Below, piece after piece: positions 54,867 through 64,000 of a stretch of 64,000 nt of DNA (positions within the stretch are counted from its first letter, which is position 1; the number at the start of each line of letters is the position of its first letter). This DNA is from Trichosporon coremiiforme (lineage: Eukaryota; Basidiomycota; Tremellomycetes; Trichosporonales; Trichosporonaceae), in assembly GCA_039545355.1 (NCBI GenBank), contig BCJJ01000037.1:50504-114503 (forward strand). The letters run 5' to 3'. The translations under genes were made by a program, and so were the position numbers. The notes under the pieces are model-generated. The model did not search any database and was not told the DNA's origin. It was given only the letters and a program-made list of their open reading frames with translations.

Positions 54867-56008
54867 GAAGTGAGCGAGGAAGACGGGGTGGAGTACGGTG
54901 GAGGGATTTGTTGACGCCTGGCAATCTTCGGCACAGACATTGCGGAGGGATGGAGAAATATCACGTGATCGGAACATCGGCCTTCTGCGATGAGTGGCGT
55001 CAAGAGCGCGGTAGTGGGCGGCTGGCTCGCTGGCTCAGTGGAGTGAGTGAGGTGTGCTCCATCCGAGGATTAGGCGTTTCTCCCGGAATCGACGAGGCAT
55101 GCAACAACAAACTGGTGATATCCAGGGAAGCTCCACTGATCTGCGGGCAACACGGCTTGACATCGGCTCCCCCAGTGTCCCCCCTCGGTCGTTATTGTCA
55201 CCACATGGCCTGGCGGCTGGCTCACCATGAGGCTCCACCACCGGCGACACATCCGACGATTATCCCGACGCAATGACCACAGGCATACGCCTCCTGCTTA
55301 GCGACGTCCTCGTGTTGGCCGTAGTGGTAGGGACCGGTATGTGGGAGCGGGGCGTGATAGCCATGCGATGATACGTCAGATCTGAGGGCTTGCGCCCTTG
55401 GGTATGTGGTATCGCGGCAAGTGAGATTTCTGTCAGATTCGGCGAGTTCCCAGTGATTCGCTGTCGGTGACGGCCAGTGCCAAGATCGGGGGATTATTGG
55501 TATGATGTAGTTGAAAGCGTGCCGAAGGGCCCCGGCGAAAGTGTGGAGTGGACCAGTCTCGTGACGGTTTGGCTCGGGCGGTACGGCGCGAGGGGAGTGA
55601 AGGGTGCGAGGTGGGTCTCGACCTGTCGGCGAAGTGCGGTCACTCTGCTTGAGCCAGGCGCCGACGTTCTGCGGCCTACCCAGCCTGGCACCACTTGACG
55701 CGGCTGGTTCATGGCAGCTGACTGTCTCGGTCCCTGGTCAATCAAAAGTGCTTGGCGACACTGTTCTAATCACTCCTAATCCGGCCGGAACCACCCCTCT
55801 AACCGCGACTAATCAGATCCTAATCTCCTCCACACTAGATAAGCTTAGCGCCCCAGCCCTCACCCAACTAAGCGCTCAGCGGCGTAGTGGCGACGGATCA
55901 AGAGTTCCAAGCTCTTGTGTGTCGCTTGCATCCCTTGTTCCGCGCACTCGCATACATAATGCAAGCTGTGCGTCCACACCCAGAGGCCCCTCTGTGACTC
56001 ACGACCTC
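54867..56008. other. Intergenic between divergent FEX1 and PUT1 genes
   Basis: 1.14 kb holding two promoters. The frame upstream of PUT1 is open back to 55604 but has no presequence-like or domain content before 56009, so it is treated as 5' leader. Confidence 0.5.
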
Positions 56009-57811
56009 ATGCTCTCTCGATCTCCACTCCGACTCTTCTCGCGTTCTTTCGGAGGCCGTGTCCAGCCCCTCAAGGCCACCAAGCCCATCAAGGCCCGGCC
56101 AGTCACCAGTGCCGCACCCGCTCCATCGGCCTCCTCCGGTTCTCACCACCAGGGCCACCAGCACCACCAGCATGGCAACAACCAGCACCAGCGCTGGCGA
56201 TATGGACGGTACGCTGCCGTGCCGCTCGTCGTCGCGACCGGCGCCATCATGACGCTTCGCTCTCGCGCCAAGGCAGAGGAGCCTACCGCCGGCGGACTCG
56301 GTGGCATTTCCGGCGTTCCCGCCTCAGCCCTCGTGCGCGCTTACCTCGTGTACACTCTTTGTGGCTTCCCGACCCTCATCGACATCTCACCCAAGCTTCT
56401 CGACATCTGCACCAAGTCCCCCATCCCGGGAGTAAAGGCAGTGACTGAGGCGGTCATCCGCCGCACGTTCTTCGACCAGTTCGTCGCCGGCGAGGACATC
56501 CCCGAGTGCATCCGCAGCGTGAACGAGCTCGGCGCCCGCGGTATCGGTGGCGTACTCAACTACTCTGCCGAGGCGGAGCACGACGACGGAAAACACGGCG
56601 ACTCCCACCGCGCTGCCGAGGACGCAAACTACCAGGAGTCTTACCACGCCATCGAGGCGCTCGGACGCCACGAGGCTTCCCTCCCGCCAGCGGCCCAGGG
56701 CTCAGCCTCGTACGCGATCAAGCTCTCGGGTCTGATCGACATTGACATTCTCGAGCGCGCCTCGAACACGCTCGTCCGCATGCGCCCGCTTGCAGGTGAC
56801 AAGTCCCTCACCGACGCCCCGTACCCTGGTGTTCCGCAGGTCTGCGACGCCGTCGTCATCGCCCCGACCGACACGCCCTCGAGCCGGGCCATGATCCCCT
56901 CTGTGGCCGGCGCGATCGAGCCGACGGGTATCCTCGCCTCAGACCCGGACGTGAGCGACTCTGACCTCGCCGAGCTCAAGACGTTCTGGGAGAAGATGCG
57001 CCGCCTCTCCGACCTCGCCGCCGACAGCAATGTGCGCCTCATGATTGATGCCGAGTACGCTGCGACCCAGCCGGCCATGGACGCGCTCACCCAGCTCCTG
57101 TCGATGGAGTACAACCGCCCCCGGCCCGGAAAGCCGTACCACGGCCCCATCATCTTCGGCACGTACCAGAGCTACCTGCGCCGTGCGCCTCATCTGCTCG
57201 ACAGTGCGCTGAAGCACGCCGAGGAGAACGGCTATGCGCTCGGCATCAAGATCGTGCGCGGAGCGTACTTTGTGAAGGAGCGCAAGCGCTGGATCAAGGA
57301 TGGACGCACGGGTGCCGACCCCATCTGGCCCGACAAGCCGGCCACGGACGCGGCGTACAACCAGTCTGTGTCGAAGATTGTCTCGACGCTGCAGCAGCAG
57401 CTTGCCGGACCCCGGCCGGACCTGGCTCTCTCGGTCGTGTTCGCGACGCACAACCCCGAGTCCGTCAACCACGTCGCGGAGGAGCTGAAGAAGGCTGGTC
57501 TCGCTGAGCAGAGCCCCGAGACCGAGTACACTGGCCGCCTGAGGCTGCGCGACGACGTGCGCGGCAAGCTTTTCGTCGCCCAGCTCTTCGGCATGCGCGA
57601 CGACATCACCGACGGCGTCGTCCAGACCTTTGACAGCGGCGCCGTCCCCGTCGCCCTCAAGTACATCGCGTACGGCAAGCTGGAAGAGGTCCTGCCCTTC
57701 CTCGCCCGCCGCGCTATTGAGAACAAGGCAGTCATGGCCGGCGAGGGAGGCGCCAGTGTCGAGCGCAAGCGCGTCTCGGACGAGCTCTGGCGCCGCCTCG
57801 TCAACGCTTAA
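56009..57811 (+). CDS. PUT1: Proline dehydrogenase, mitochondrial
   Basis: FAD enzyme of the inner mitochondrial membrane that oxidises proline to pyrroline-5-carboxylate, the first step of proline use as nitrogen source. Single exon, 600 residues from ATG 56009, whose MLSRSPLRLFSRSFGGRVQP is a good presequence. Next come a His/Gln-rich spacer and a hydrophobic segment (YAAVPLVVATGAIMTL), then the TIM-barrel domain. Seen: LGARGIGGVLNYS, DAEYAATQPAMDALTQ, GTYQSYLRRAPHLL, GYALGIKIVRGAYFVKER, VFATHNPES and the C-terminal YGKLEEVLPFLARRAIEN, the usual substrate-binding helix (RR). The upstream frame from 55604 is not used. Confidence 0.95.
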   Translation: MLSRSPLRLFSRSFGGRVQPLKATKPIKARPVTSAAPAPSASSGSHHQGHQHHQHGNNQHQRWRYGRYAAVPLVVATGAIMTLRSRAKAEEPTAGGLGGISGVPASALVRAYLVYTLCGFPTLIDISPKLLDICTKSPIPGVKAVTEAVIRRTFFDQFVAGEDIPECIRSVNELGARGIGGVLNYSAEAEHDDGKHGDSHRAAEDANYQESYHAIEALGRHEASLPPAAQGSASYAIKLSGLIDIDILERASNTLVRMRPLAGDKSLTDAPYPGVPQVCDAVVIAPTDTPSSRAMIPSVAGAIEPTGILASDPDVSDSDLAELKTFWEKMRRLSDLAADSNVRLMIDAEYAATQPAMDALTQLLSMEYNRPRPGKPYHGPIIFGTYQSYLRRAPHLLDSALKHAEENGYALGIKIVRGAYFVKERKRWIKDGRTGADPIWPDKPATDAAYNQSVSKIVSTLQQQLAGPRPDLALSVVFATHNPESVNHVAEELKKAGLAEQSPETEYTGRLRLRDDVRGKLFVAQLFGMRDDITDGVVQTFDSGAVPVALKYIAYGKLEEVLPFLARRAIENKAVMAGEGGASVERKRVSDELWRRLVNA

Positions 57812-58547
57812 ACTCGCCAAGCGTCAGAACTTAGAAATTAGTTAAAGCATCAAACGACTCGGACTCGAAGGGTATCTTGGTGTCTATATTGTAACACTTA
57901 CCGTATCATCGGTTGTAAGCATATGCAAAGAACGTAACGAATTCCATGGCGTGAGGCGTGATCAGTTAGAGTAGATCGTGCACGCATGCAAGGCTCGGTG
58001 AAGACGCAGGCGGACCTGACGAGCTATACGGGTGACTTGGGTACCGACGACGACGGCGGGGTGATGTGTGCCATTGTGCCACGCCACAGTGGTTCGTCAT
58101 CCAGGGTGCAGCGAACACAGGGTGCGTCGGTGCGCGGGGTGCGGACGTCGCGCTGCGGGGACCGTCGGGGAGCTTTTGAACTAGCGGAGCGGTGATCGTA
58201 GCCCAAAGACCATCGTTACGCAACTAGCCTTTTCACCGCATCAACATATACCCTATCCATTGCATTTACAGCCCTCACCCTCGTTCACTGCTCCACGCTC
58301 CTTGACATTCATCTCTGCACCGCACTTCGCCATTGACGGATAGACGCACCGCGCACAACGACACCGCATTCGGGCTCGACGAAATTCGACACCGACCCAG
58401 ACCGGCCGACTCGCGAACCCCTTATCGCCAAGCCACCACTGATCCCTTGCACCCCTGCTGCTCCCTTTCGACACTTCTTATCAAGCGGGATCGACCCTCC
58501 CAGTGACATCTCCATCTCTCTGTTGAACACCAGACGACAGCATCATC
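57812..58547 (+). other. Intergenic upstream of GPI-anchored protein gene
   Basis: 736 bases; the last 300 are C/T-rich and probably the 5' leader of the following gene. No coding signal. Confidence 0.45.
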
Positions 58548-59724
58548 ATGCGGTTATCGGCACTCCTGGCGATCGTTTTCGGCGTGCCTGCCCTGGCGCT
58601 CCAGAGACGCGACGACGAGTACAAGGGCAACGGCAAGCCCTACGAGGACCCCGCCGACAAGGGCGGGCGCATGCTGACGGTGAGTTACCTCCTCGTCACC
58701 TGTCACGAGCTGCGCGACGTGTCCGACAGCATCGACTGCGCATCAGAGAGCGCAGCAGCATGCCAAGCTATGAGTCGGACCGTCGGAACTTAGGTCCAGA
58801 AGTCTAAAACTGAATTCCTCCCTACGGGCCCGACTGGACATGTGACATGCAGGGCAGCCCACATCACCTACATTTGCAGCTGGGAAGCGAACTCGAAGCT
58901 GACAGGCAGATCATCAATGGGACGCACGAGGGCGAACCGCTGAATGCGATCCTGTCCGCGAACTCTGACCCGGCCGTGCTCGTCGACTCGGAGGATCTGG
59001 GCGGGTTCCGGAACTACATGCTGTGCGTATGCGGGAACAGCTGTGCTCCTGCGTCTGTAAGCTGACGACAGGTCAACGGAGCTCGCGGCCGAGTGCCTCG
59101 GCATGCACTTCGGCGCGAAGCAAAAGGCAGCGCTGGACAGCCCCGACGGCGTCGACGAATTCGCAGTCCTGCGTTGGATGTACGGCGACCAGTACATCGG
59201 CTCGTGCAAGGAGACGTTCAACGGCGGGCTGCACTTGCGCTATTGGCGTCAGCGGAGCACGGGGGCATACTTCATGGCGGTGAGCTCGGAGCTGCCGCTC
59301 GACAAGGCGCACGACATCATTCCCAACGGGTACAACATTGGCCGCGACCAGCTCGTTGGGAACGTGACCAAGCACGAGTTCAACACGCGCGATGTCACCA
59401 ATGAGACGGTATTCACGGGCCGCTCGTCTTTCGCCAACTACACGTACGAGACAGAGGTCAAATACGTCTCTGGCTTGCTGAAGAACTCGTCGGACAACGT
59501 CAACCACTGGGGATCGGTGCCCGTTGACGGGTTCCCTGCAATCGATGGCCTCGTCGCCGTGCTTACCGTCAAGATCGTCGAGTCGCCGTAAGCTAAAACC
59601 TCCCCGACTACGAGCTAACTGTCACAGAGTCGCCACGAACACGCTTGCGAAGAGCGCTGCCTACGTCTCTGCCCCCATCCTCAGCCTGATGCTGGGCGCG
59701 GGTGCGCTCGCCCTCCTTAACTAG
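58548..59724 (+). CDS. Secreted, probably GPI-anchored surface protein of unknown function
   Basis: Exons 58548..58679, 58853..59022, 59072..59587 and 59628..59724 give 304 residues. The signal peptide is MRLSALLAIVFGVPALA (1-17), followed by LQRRDD, which may be a Kex2-type site. The middle contains N-glycosylation sequons (NGT, NVT, NET, NYT, NSS) and five Cys in the mature part. The last exon encodes TNTLAKSAAYVSAPILSLML then GAGALALLN, a hydrophobic tail typical of GPI addition. Exon joins were chosen by phase; the first intron (173 nt) could also end 27 nt later at another CAG. The family is not recognised. Confidence 0.7.
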
Positions 59725-60076
59725 AACTAAACCCTAGAACCAAGTCTCTGATTAGACTTTCTCCGTGGACTGTGGGACCTTCAGTCCCTTGTATCGAGTA
59801 CTCCCGACCGGACCCTCATGGCTATACCATGCATGTATCCTCTGTGCTTCCATTCTGTTTTCTGTTGCTGCGCGTTCACGAACGTGATCGATCGAGACCA
59901 GCCCAGCCAGGCAAGCCCAGCCTGGCGCCAGGCATGGGCGTGCGCTGTGCCTGAGCGGGATCAGAAGTTGGCGTGGATCGGCCGTCCACCCACCAACTCC
60001 AAATCCCAGTGCCAAGGGGGAGAGCAACATTGTTGACGCATTGCGGAACCCGCATCTTTGTACGCATAGCAACACA
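59725..60076. other. Intergenic
   Basis: 352 bases between the GPI-protein gene and the SUZ-domain gene. Nothing else is supported. Confidence 0.5.
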
Positions 60077-61960
60077 ATGGCCGACGACTGGGAGGTGAGC
60101 TACCTGTAGGTCTTCTAGCTGACAGCCAGAACGACGCCGAGCCGATATCGCAGCCGTCACAACCGGCGCCGGCACAGGCGAAACCGCGCATCCTCGCTCG
60201 GCCTCCGGCACAGGCGCAGGCGGCATCAACGGAGCAGCACCCGAGATATGACTCTGCGTTCCCTGCCCTTGGCGCTGGGGCGGAGGGAAAGAGGGAGGGA
60301 GAGGGAGACGACGACTGGTTCCGCGGCCCGCAGCAGAACAACCGCCAGCTCTGGGATACGGCGTGAGTGCGCCCACTTGCTGTTGCCTGTCCCTTCGTGC
60401 TTCCATGTGCTCTCTATCCCATCTCCTTCGGGAGAGACGGAGAGGATGGCGAGAAAGACAGCGTAGCTTCAAGGTCCAGATCTTTCCGAGCTAACGAGCA
60501 GCAACCGCTCCGCGCCGAGCGCGACCGTCATCGCCCCCGCCGCATCGGGCCCGCCGCCGCGCATGCAGATCCTGAAGCGACCAAGCGACGCCCCGAAGTC
60601 GCGGAGCGCTACGCCGCAGAACCGGCCGCAGAAGTCGCTCACCCAGCGCGAGGAGGAGTACCGTTTAGCCCGGGAGCGCATCTTTGGCGAGTCGGGGGCG
60701 TCGGGGTCGGGCACGTCGTCGCCGACAGGCTCGCAGACGGCATCGCAGCCCACTCAGCCTGCTCTGACATCTCAGTCGACTCCCGCAGCGCCGATTGCGG
60801 GATTACAGCAGGGACAGGGACAGGGACAAAGGGATACGACGAGCGCGCCGCCGCTGTCTGGAGGGCCGCAGGGTGGCCAACTCGCAGGACAGCAGGGAGG
60901 ACCGTATCGTGACGGCAGCCGGGGTGACTACAGCCGGGACCAGAGCCGCGAGTCGAGCGTCTCGGGACGAAGACGGGGGAATGCCACTCCTCGGAGTGGG
61001 CGAGCTTCGCCTGATGATCTGAGCCGTGACCTAGCCTCGCTGTCGATGGGCGGCCGAGGAGGACGAACAGGGCCAGGTGGACCTGCGCCAGTGCTGCGCG
61101 GCGGCATGTCGCCCGGTGTGCTGCGACAGCCGCGCGGCCCCTCTGGTGCCGGGTTCAACCAGGGACAGCAGCAGCAAGCCGCGGAGGAGGAGAAGCGCAA
61201 GGACTTTGCGCGGAGTAACAGCGGTCACGGCGTGCGGCGGGACGACTCGTTCAACCGCGGACCGAGCGAGTACACCCGCAACGCGGGTCCAAACGAGTAC
61301 AGCAGGACTACAAACGAATACGCCCGCAACACGCCGAACGAGTACACCCGCACCACGCCGAACGAGTACAACCGCAACCTGGGCGAGTTCTCCCGGAGTA
61401 CACCTGGAGCTGTCGGCGCCGCGCCCGAGTTTTCGCGCTCCTCGTCGTACTCCTCGACCGCTAGCCAGGGGTCGTACGGCTTCCCGACTGGGCCTGGCTA
61501 CGATGCCGGACGAGGGTACATCGGCGCTGTTGGTGCTATTGGCGGCGCTGGCGTTCCCAACGTCGGCAACGTCGGTGCGATCGGGTCGCCGTACGGCTCC
61601 CCATCGCCGCAAGGGTACCCGTACCAGCAGTATACGGGTTTCCAGCAGCATCAGCAGCAGCCTGGCTATCCCCAGCACGTGTCTCAGCAGCAGCAGACGG
61701 GGTACTACGCGCGCCCGCCATATTCGGGTCAGCAGCTGTACGGCTACCCCTCTGCGCCGGCGGCCGGCAAGAACACGTACCCGTACACCGGACCCGGCGG
61801 CGGTCTCGGCGGTGGTATCGGCGGAGGTAGCTACGGTGTCCCTGGTGGACCGCCTGGTCCCCCGTCTCAGCAGCCTGGACGACCACAGGGAGGCCAGCAT
61901 GGACAACAACAACAGCAGCAGTACTACCGCGGCGCAGGCGCGGCTGGATACGGGCAATAA
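60077..61960 (+). CDS. SUZ-domain RNA-binding-associated protein with Gln/Gly/Tyr-rich tail
   Basis: Exons 60077..60094, 60130..60362 and 60502..61960 give 569 residues. The 6-codon first exon (MADDWE) joins NDAEPISQP through a 35-nt intron (GTGAGC to CTGACAGCCAG). The SUZ motif, QMQILKRPSDAP-like then KSLTQREEEYRLARERIFGE, lies near residues 105-150; SUZ domains bind RNA and accompany R3H proteins. The rest is disordered: RGG-like segments, a repeated (T/P)NEY(T/S/A/N)R element about 235-280, and a Gln/Tyr/Gly-rich C-terminus that could drive condensation. It is probably a translation or P-body factor; the role is inferred. Confidence 0.75.
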
Positions 61961-62088
61961 ACATACATAGTGCTCTAATTAGACCTACATACACCTTTAT
62001 GAATTGCATAGATCCTTTCGTCTCTCCGGATCTCTGCCCGCCGTCTAGTCTCGCCTCCGGCTCGGCAGCTCCCGGGCTCTGGCTCGGC

Positions 62089-63196
62089 TTAGGCGCGCTT
62101 CTTCTTGCCCTCGAAGCCGGGGCGGCCCTTGCCCTTCTTGGCTGCAGCCTTGTCCTTTGCGCTCTTGCCCGACTTCTTGTCGCGGCGGGCCTGGAGACGG
62201 GCGGCAATGTTGTCGTTCCTCTTCTTGATGCTGGCCTGCTGGCTCGCCTCGAGCTCGCGCTTGCGCTCCGCCCACGCCTGTCCGCTCTTGAGCTTGCGCT
62301 TCTCCTCGCGCTTCACCGCCTTCTTGAGCACGGTCGCCTCGTCGGCAACCTTGCCTCCGCGCGCGCGCTCCTCGGCCTTGGCCCAGAGATCGCGCTGCTC
62401 GGCCTCCTTCCTCTTCTCCTCGGGGAGGGAGGCGAGCTTCGCATTGTGCTTCTCGAGGTGGGCGAGAGCTTGCGCCGCGTTCGAAAGCTTCTTCAGCGGC
62501 GCCTTGCCCTTGGCCGCACTCGGGAGCGCGACGGCGGGGAGAGTAATGTCCTCGCCGGTCTCGCGGGGGAGCTGGGGGACGAGCAGCTGGTTCTTCGCGG
62601 GCTTGGCCGTCACGTCCTCCCGCGCCTTGCGGCGCTCCTCCTTCCGCTCCTTGCGTCGCCTGTCGCGCATTTCACCACGCTTCTGCCGCCGCGCGGCCTC
62701 GAGAGCATCGCGCGAGTTCGGGTCGAAGTTGCGGTTCTTCTGGAAGGACTCGAGCTTGGAGCGCATACGCGAGCGCAGGTCCGAGATCGAAGCGGCGGGG
62801 GGAAGGGCGCTGTAAGCCGGGAGAGCTGGCGGGAGCTCAGCGACAACGGCCTCCTCGGTCTCGGTCTCGACGGCAGCACCAGGCAGGTTGTCGGGGTCGA
62901 GCTGACATTAGCTGATTTCCTTGGGAGCCACGCAGCTGGCGATGCAGCGACAGGTAACGCACCTTCTCCTGCTTGACCTTGCGCTTGTGCTCCTTGATCT
63001 CCTCTCCGGTCTTCCTCTTCTTGTTCTTCATCCATCGCGAGTCCGCCTCCTCCTGCGTTGGCTGAACGTAGTACTGCTGCGGGATGAAGGAGAGCAGGGT
63101 CGTGAAGGTGTCGTTGCGGGCGGCGAGGGCCGACACAAGGGCCGGATCCCGGGTCACGCTCGGCGTCGGCGCGGTCTCGCTAGCGGTGGCTGCCAT
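62089..63196 (-). CDS. RRP14: Ribosome biogenesis protein Rrp14/SURF6
   Basis: Nucleolar protein needed for pre-rRNA processing of both subunits. Exons 62963..63196 and 62089..62901 (minus strand) give 348 residues. The N-terminal part contains FTTLLSFIPQQYYVQ, the conserved SURF6 N-terminal block, and a Lys-rich helix (KNKKRKTGEEIKEHKRKVKQ). After the 61-nt intron come SISDLRSRMRSKLESFQKNR and the long basic SURF6 domain (DALEAARRQKRGEMRDRRRK, LKSGQAWAERKRELEASQQ, IKKRNDNIAAR). It ends in a Lys/Ala/Gly-rich tail (GFEGKKKRA). Donor GTGCGT, branch AGCTAAT before GTCAG. Confidence 0.92.
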
Positions 63197-63553
63197 GGTT
63201 GGTGTGTGTGTCGGGGAACCAAAGCAAAGCAAACAAAGAAGGAAGGCAGCCAGGTGCGCCGGAGCAGCTGGTGGACGGCGAGCAACGGTGCAGGTCTGAA
63301 TATTTCTGCCCAGGCACGGCCGGCCGGATGCGGAACCAAATTTGCCACTGACCCTCTATTCCAGCGGATGCGATCGTCACTGAAAACTTGGCTGGCTGGC
63401 TGTGCTGCCGGTGCCGGCGGCAGATGGGTGCGAAGCAGTTCTGACGCGGGGTAAGCTCAAAAAGTAGTCTTTCACGCAACTTGCAAGACACGCATGGAAT
63501 ACAGGATGACTACAATCTGGTCCTAGATGCATATAGATACTATGTCTAACATT
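63197..63553. other. Intergenic between RRP14 and DAHP synthase
   Basis: 357 bases with the RRP14 promoter and the 3' end of the following minus-strand gene. Nothing else is supported. Confidence 0.5.
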
Positions 63554-64000
63554 TTACTGCTGGTCCTTGACACGCTGGACGGCGGGGTTGGCGTCCGAAG
63601 CGGCGTGTTGGGCGGCGAGGAGCTCGCGACGGGTGAGCGAAGCCTTGTTCAGGACGTCAAGAGTCTGGACAGTCGACTCCCAGTCGATGCACGCGTCGGT
63701 GATCGAAACACCGTACTCGAGGGCGTCACGTCCCTTGTCCGACTTCTGGTTGCCCTCGCGCAGGTTGGACTCGATCATGATACCGGTGATCGAGAGCTCA
63801 CCCTCGGCAATCTGCTTGGCGACGTCCTCGGCGACGAGGGGCTGGTTGCGGTGGTTCTTGTTGGAGTTGCCGTGCGAGCAGTCGACCATGATCGACGCAA
63901 AGTCATCGGGGTTCTTCTTCTTCATGACCTCGAGAGCGGCCTGGACGTCCTCCTTCTTGAAGTTGGGGCCCTTCGAGCCGCCGCGAAGGATAACGTGGCA
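63554..64000 (-). CDS. 3-deoxy-D-arabino-heptulosonate-7-phosphate (DAHP) synthase, C-terminal part
   Basis: First enzyme of the shikimate pathway (PEP + erythrose 4-phosphate). Only the last 148 codons are in the window; the 5' part lies beyond base 64000. Seen: CHVILRGGSKGPNF (substrate-binding loop), IMVDCSHGNSNKNHRNQP with the metal-ligand His, IMIESNLREGNQ with the metal-ligand Glu, and YGVSITDACIDWEST with the Asp ligand. The C-terminal helix region is short. Aro3-type and Aro4-type (phenylalanine- or tyrosine-inhibited) cannot be separated from this part. Confidence 0.95.
   Translation of the reverse strand, partial: CHVILRGGSKGPNFKKEDVQAALEVMKKKNPDDFASIMVDCSHGNSNKNHRNQPLVAEDVAKQIAEGELSITGIMIESNLREGNQKSDKGRDALEYGVSITDACIDWESTVQTLDVLNKASLTRRELLAAQHAASDANPAVQRVKDQQ

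Noticed and set aside
55604..56008. N-terminal extension of PUT1
   Set aside because: Composition changes sharply before ATG 56009, which itself begins a typical mitochondrial presequence.

Overview
This 64 kb window looks like chromosomal DNA of a basidiomycete yeast, most likely a Tremellomycete and perhaps the Trichosporonales; that placement is inferred from gene structure and family content, not from a database search. The coding regions are GC-rich with strong C/G third-position bias. Most genes carry one to eight very short spliceosomal introns (32 to about 350 nt) with GTGAGY or GTAAGY donors and a CTRAC/CTRAT branch site only a few bases before the acceptor AG. Because of the codon bias, most long open frames on the opposite strands are shadows and were left out. 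About 29 protein genes are supported, two of them cut by the window ends. No tRNA, rRNA or CRISPR could be supported.

Layout. 1-12.9 kb: the 3' part of a single-pass membrane protein gene, succinyl-CoA ligase beta (LSC2), an unknown small membrane protein, D-amino acid oxidase with a peroxisomal signal, an Och1-like glycosyltransferase, an ArfGAP and CTP-dependent diacylglycerol kinase (DGK1). 14.0-18.8 kb: a small mitochondrial coiled-coil protein, then a zinc-uptake locus in which a ZIP transporter with a duplicated His/Cys ectodomain motif is divergently paired with a Pra1/Zps1-type zincophore gene. The zincophore gene is interrupted by an in-frame stop in its repeated zinc-binding tail. 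18.9-22.3 kb: a TatD-like hydrolase and a Dal5-type anion transporter. 22.3-28.6 kb: a gene-poor island with two small secreted proteins and a third, related but apparently start-less copy, plus a 122-nt poly-C tract.

28.9-40.5 kb: a PhoD-family phosphatase, the M3 oligopeptidase PRD1, an isocitrate-lyase/PEP-mutase family enzyme, a MerB-fold-like protein lacking the catalytic residues, cyclic phosphodiesterase CPD1, Sec61-gamma (SSS1) and an UPF0643-like protein. 40.5-46.0 kb: a 3 kb intergenic region that contains a tandem array of at least nine intron-like units, followed by the intron-dense Kex1-type carboxypeptidase gene, whose own introns share the array signature. 48-64 kb: a BMT6-like rRNA methyltransferase, a DsbA/FrnE-like oxidoreductase with a Cys/His tail, the fluoride exporter FEX1, proline dehydrogenase (PUT1), a GPI-anchored secreted protein, a SUZ-domain protein, RRP14/SURF6 and the C-terminal part of DAHP synthase.

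How the genes work together. Most are unlinked housekeeping genes. The clear functional unit is the zinc locus: a secreted zincophore and a plasma-membrane zinc importer read outward from a common 1.33 kb region with matched GATAAAAG boxes at about -50 and -60 and three degenerate Zap1-like elements. The most unusual structural signal is the intron-like array next to KEX1, together with a window-wide intron design in which the donor (GTGAGCT) is nearly complementary to the branch region (AGCTRAC).
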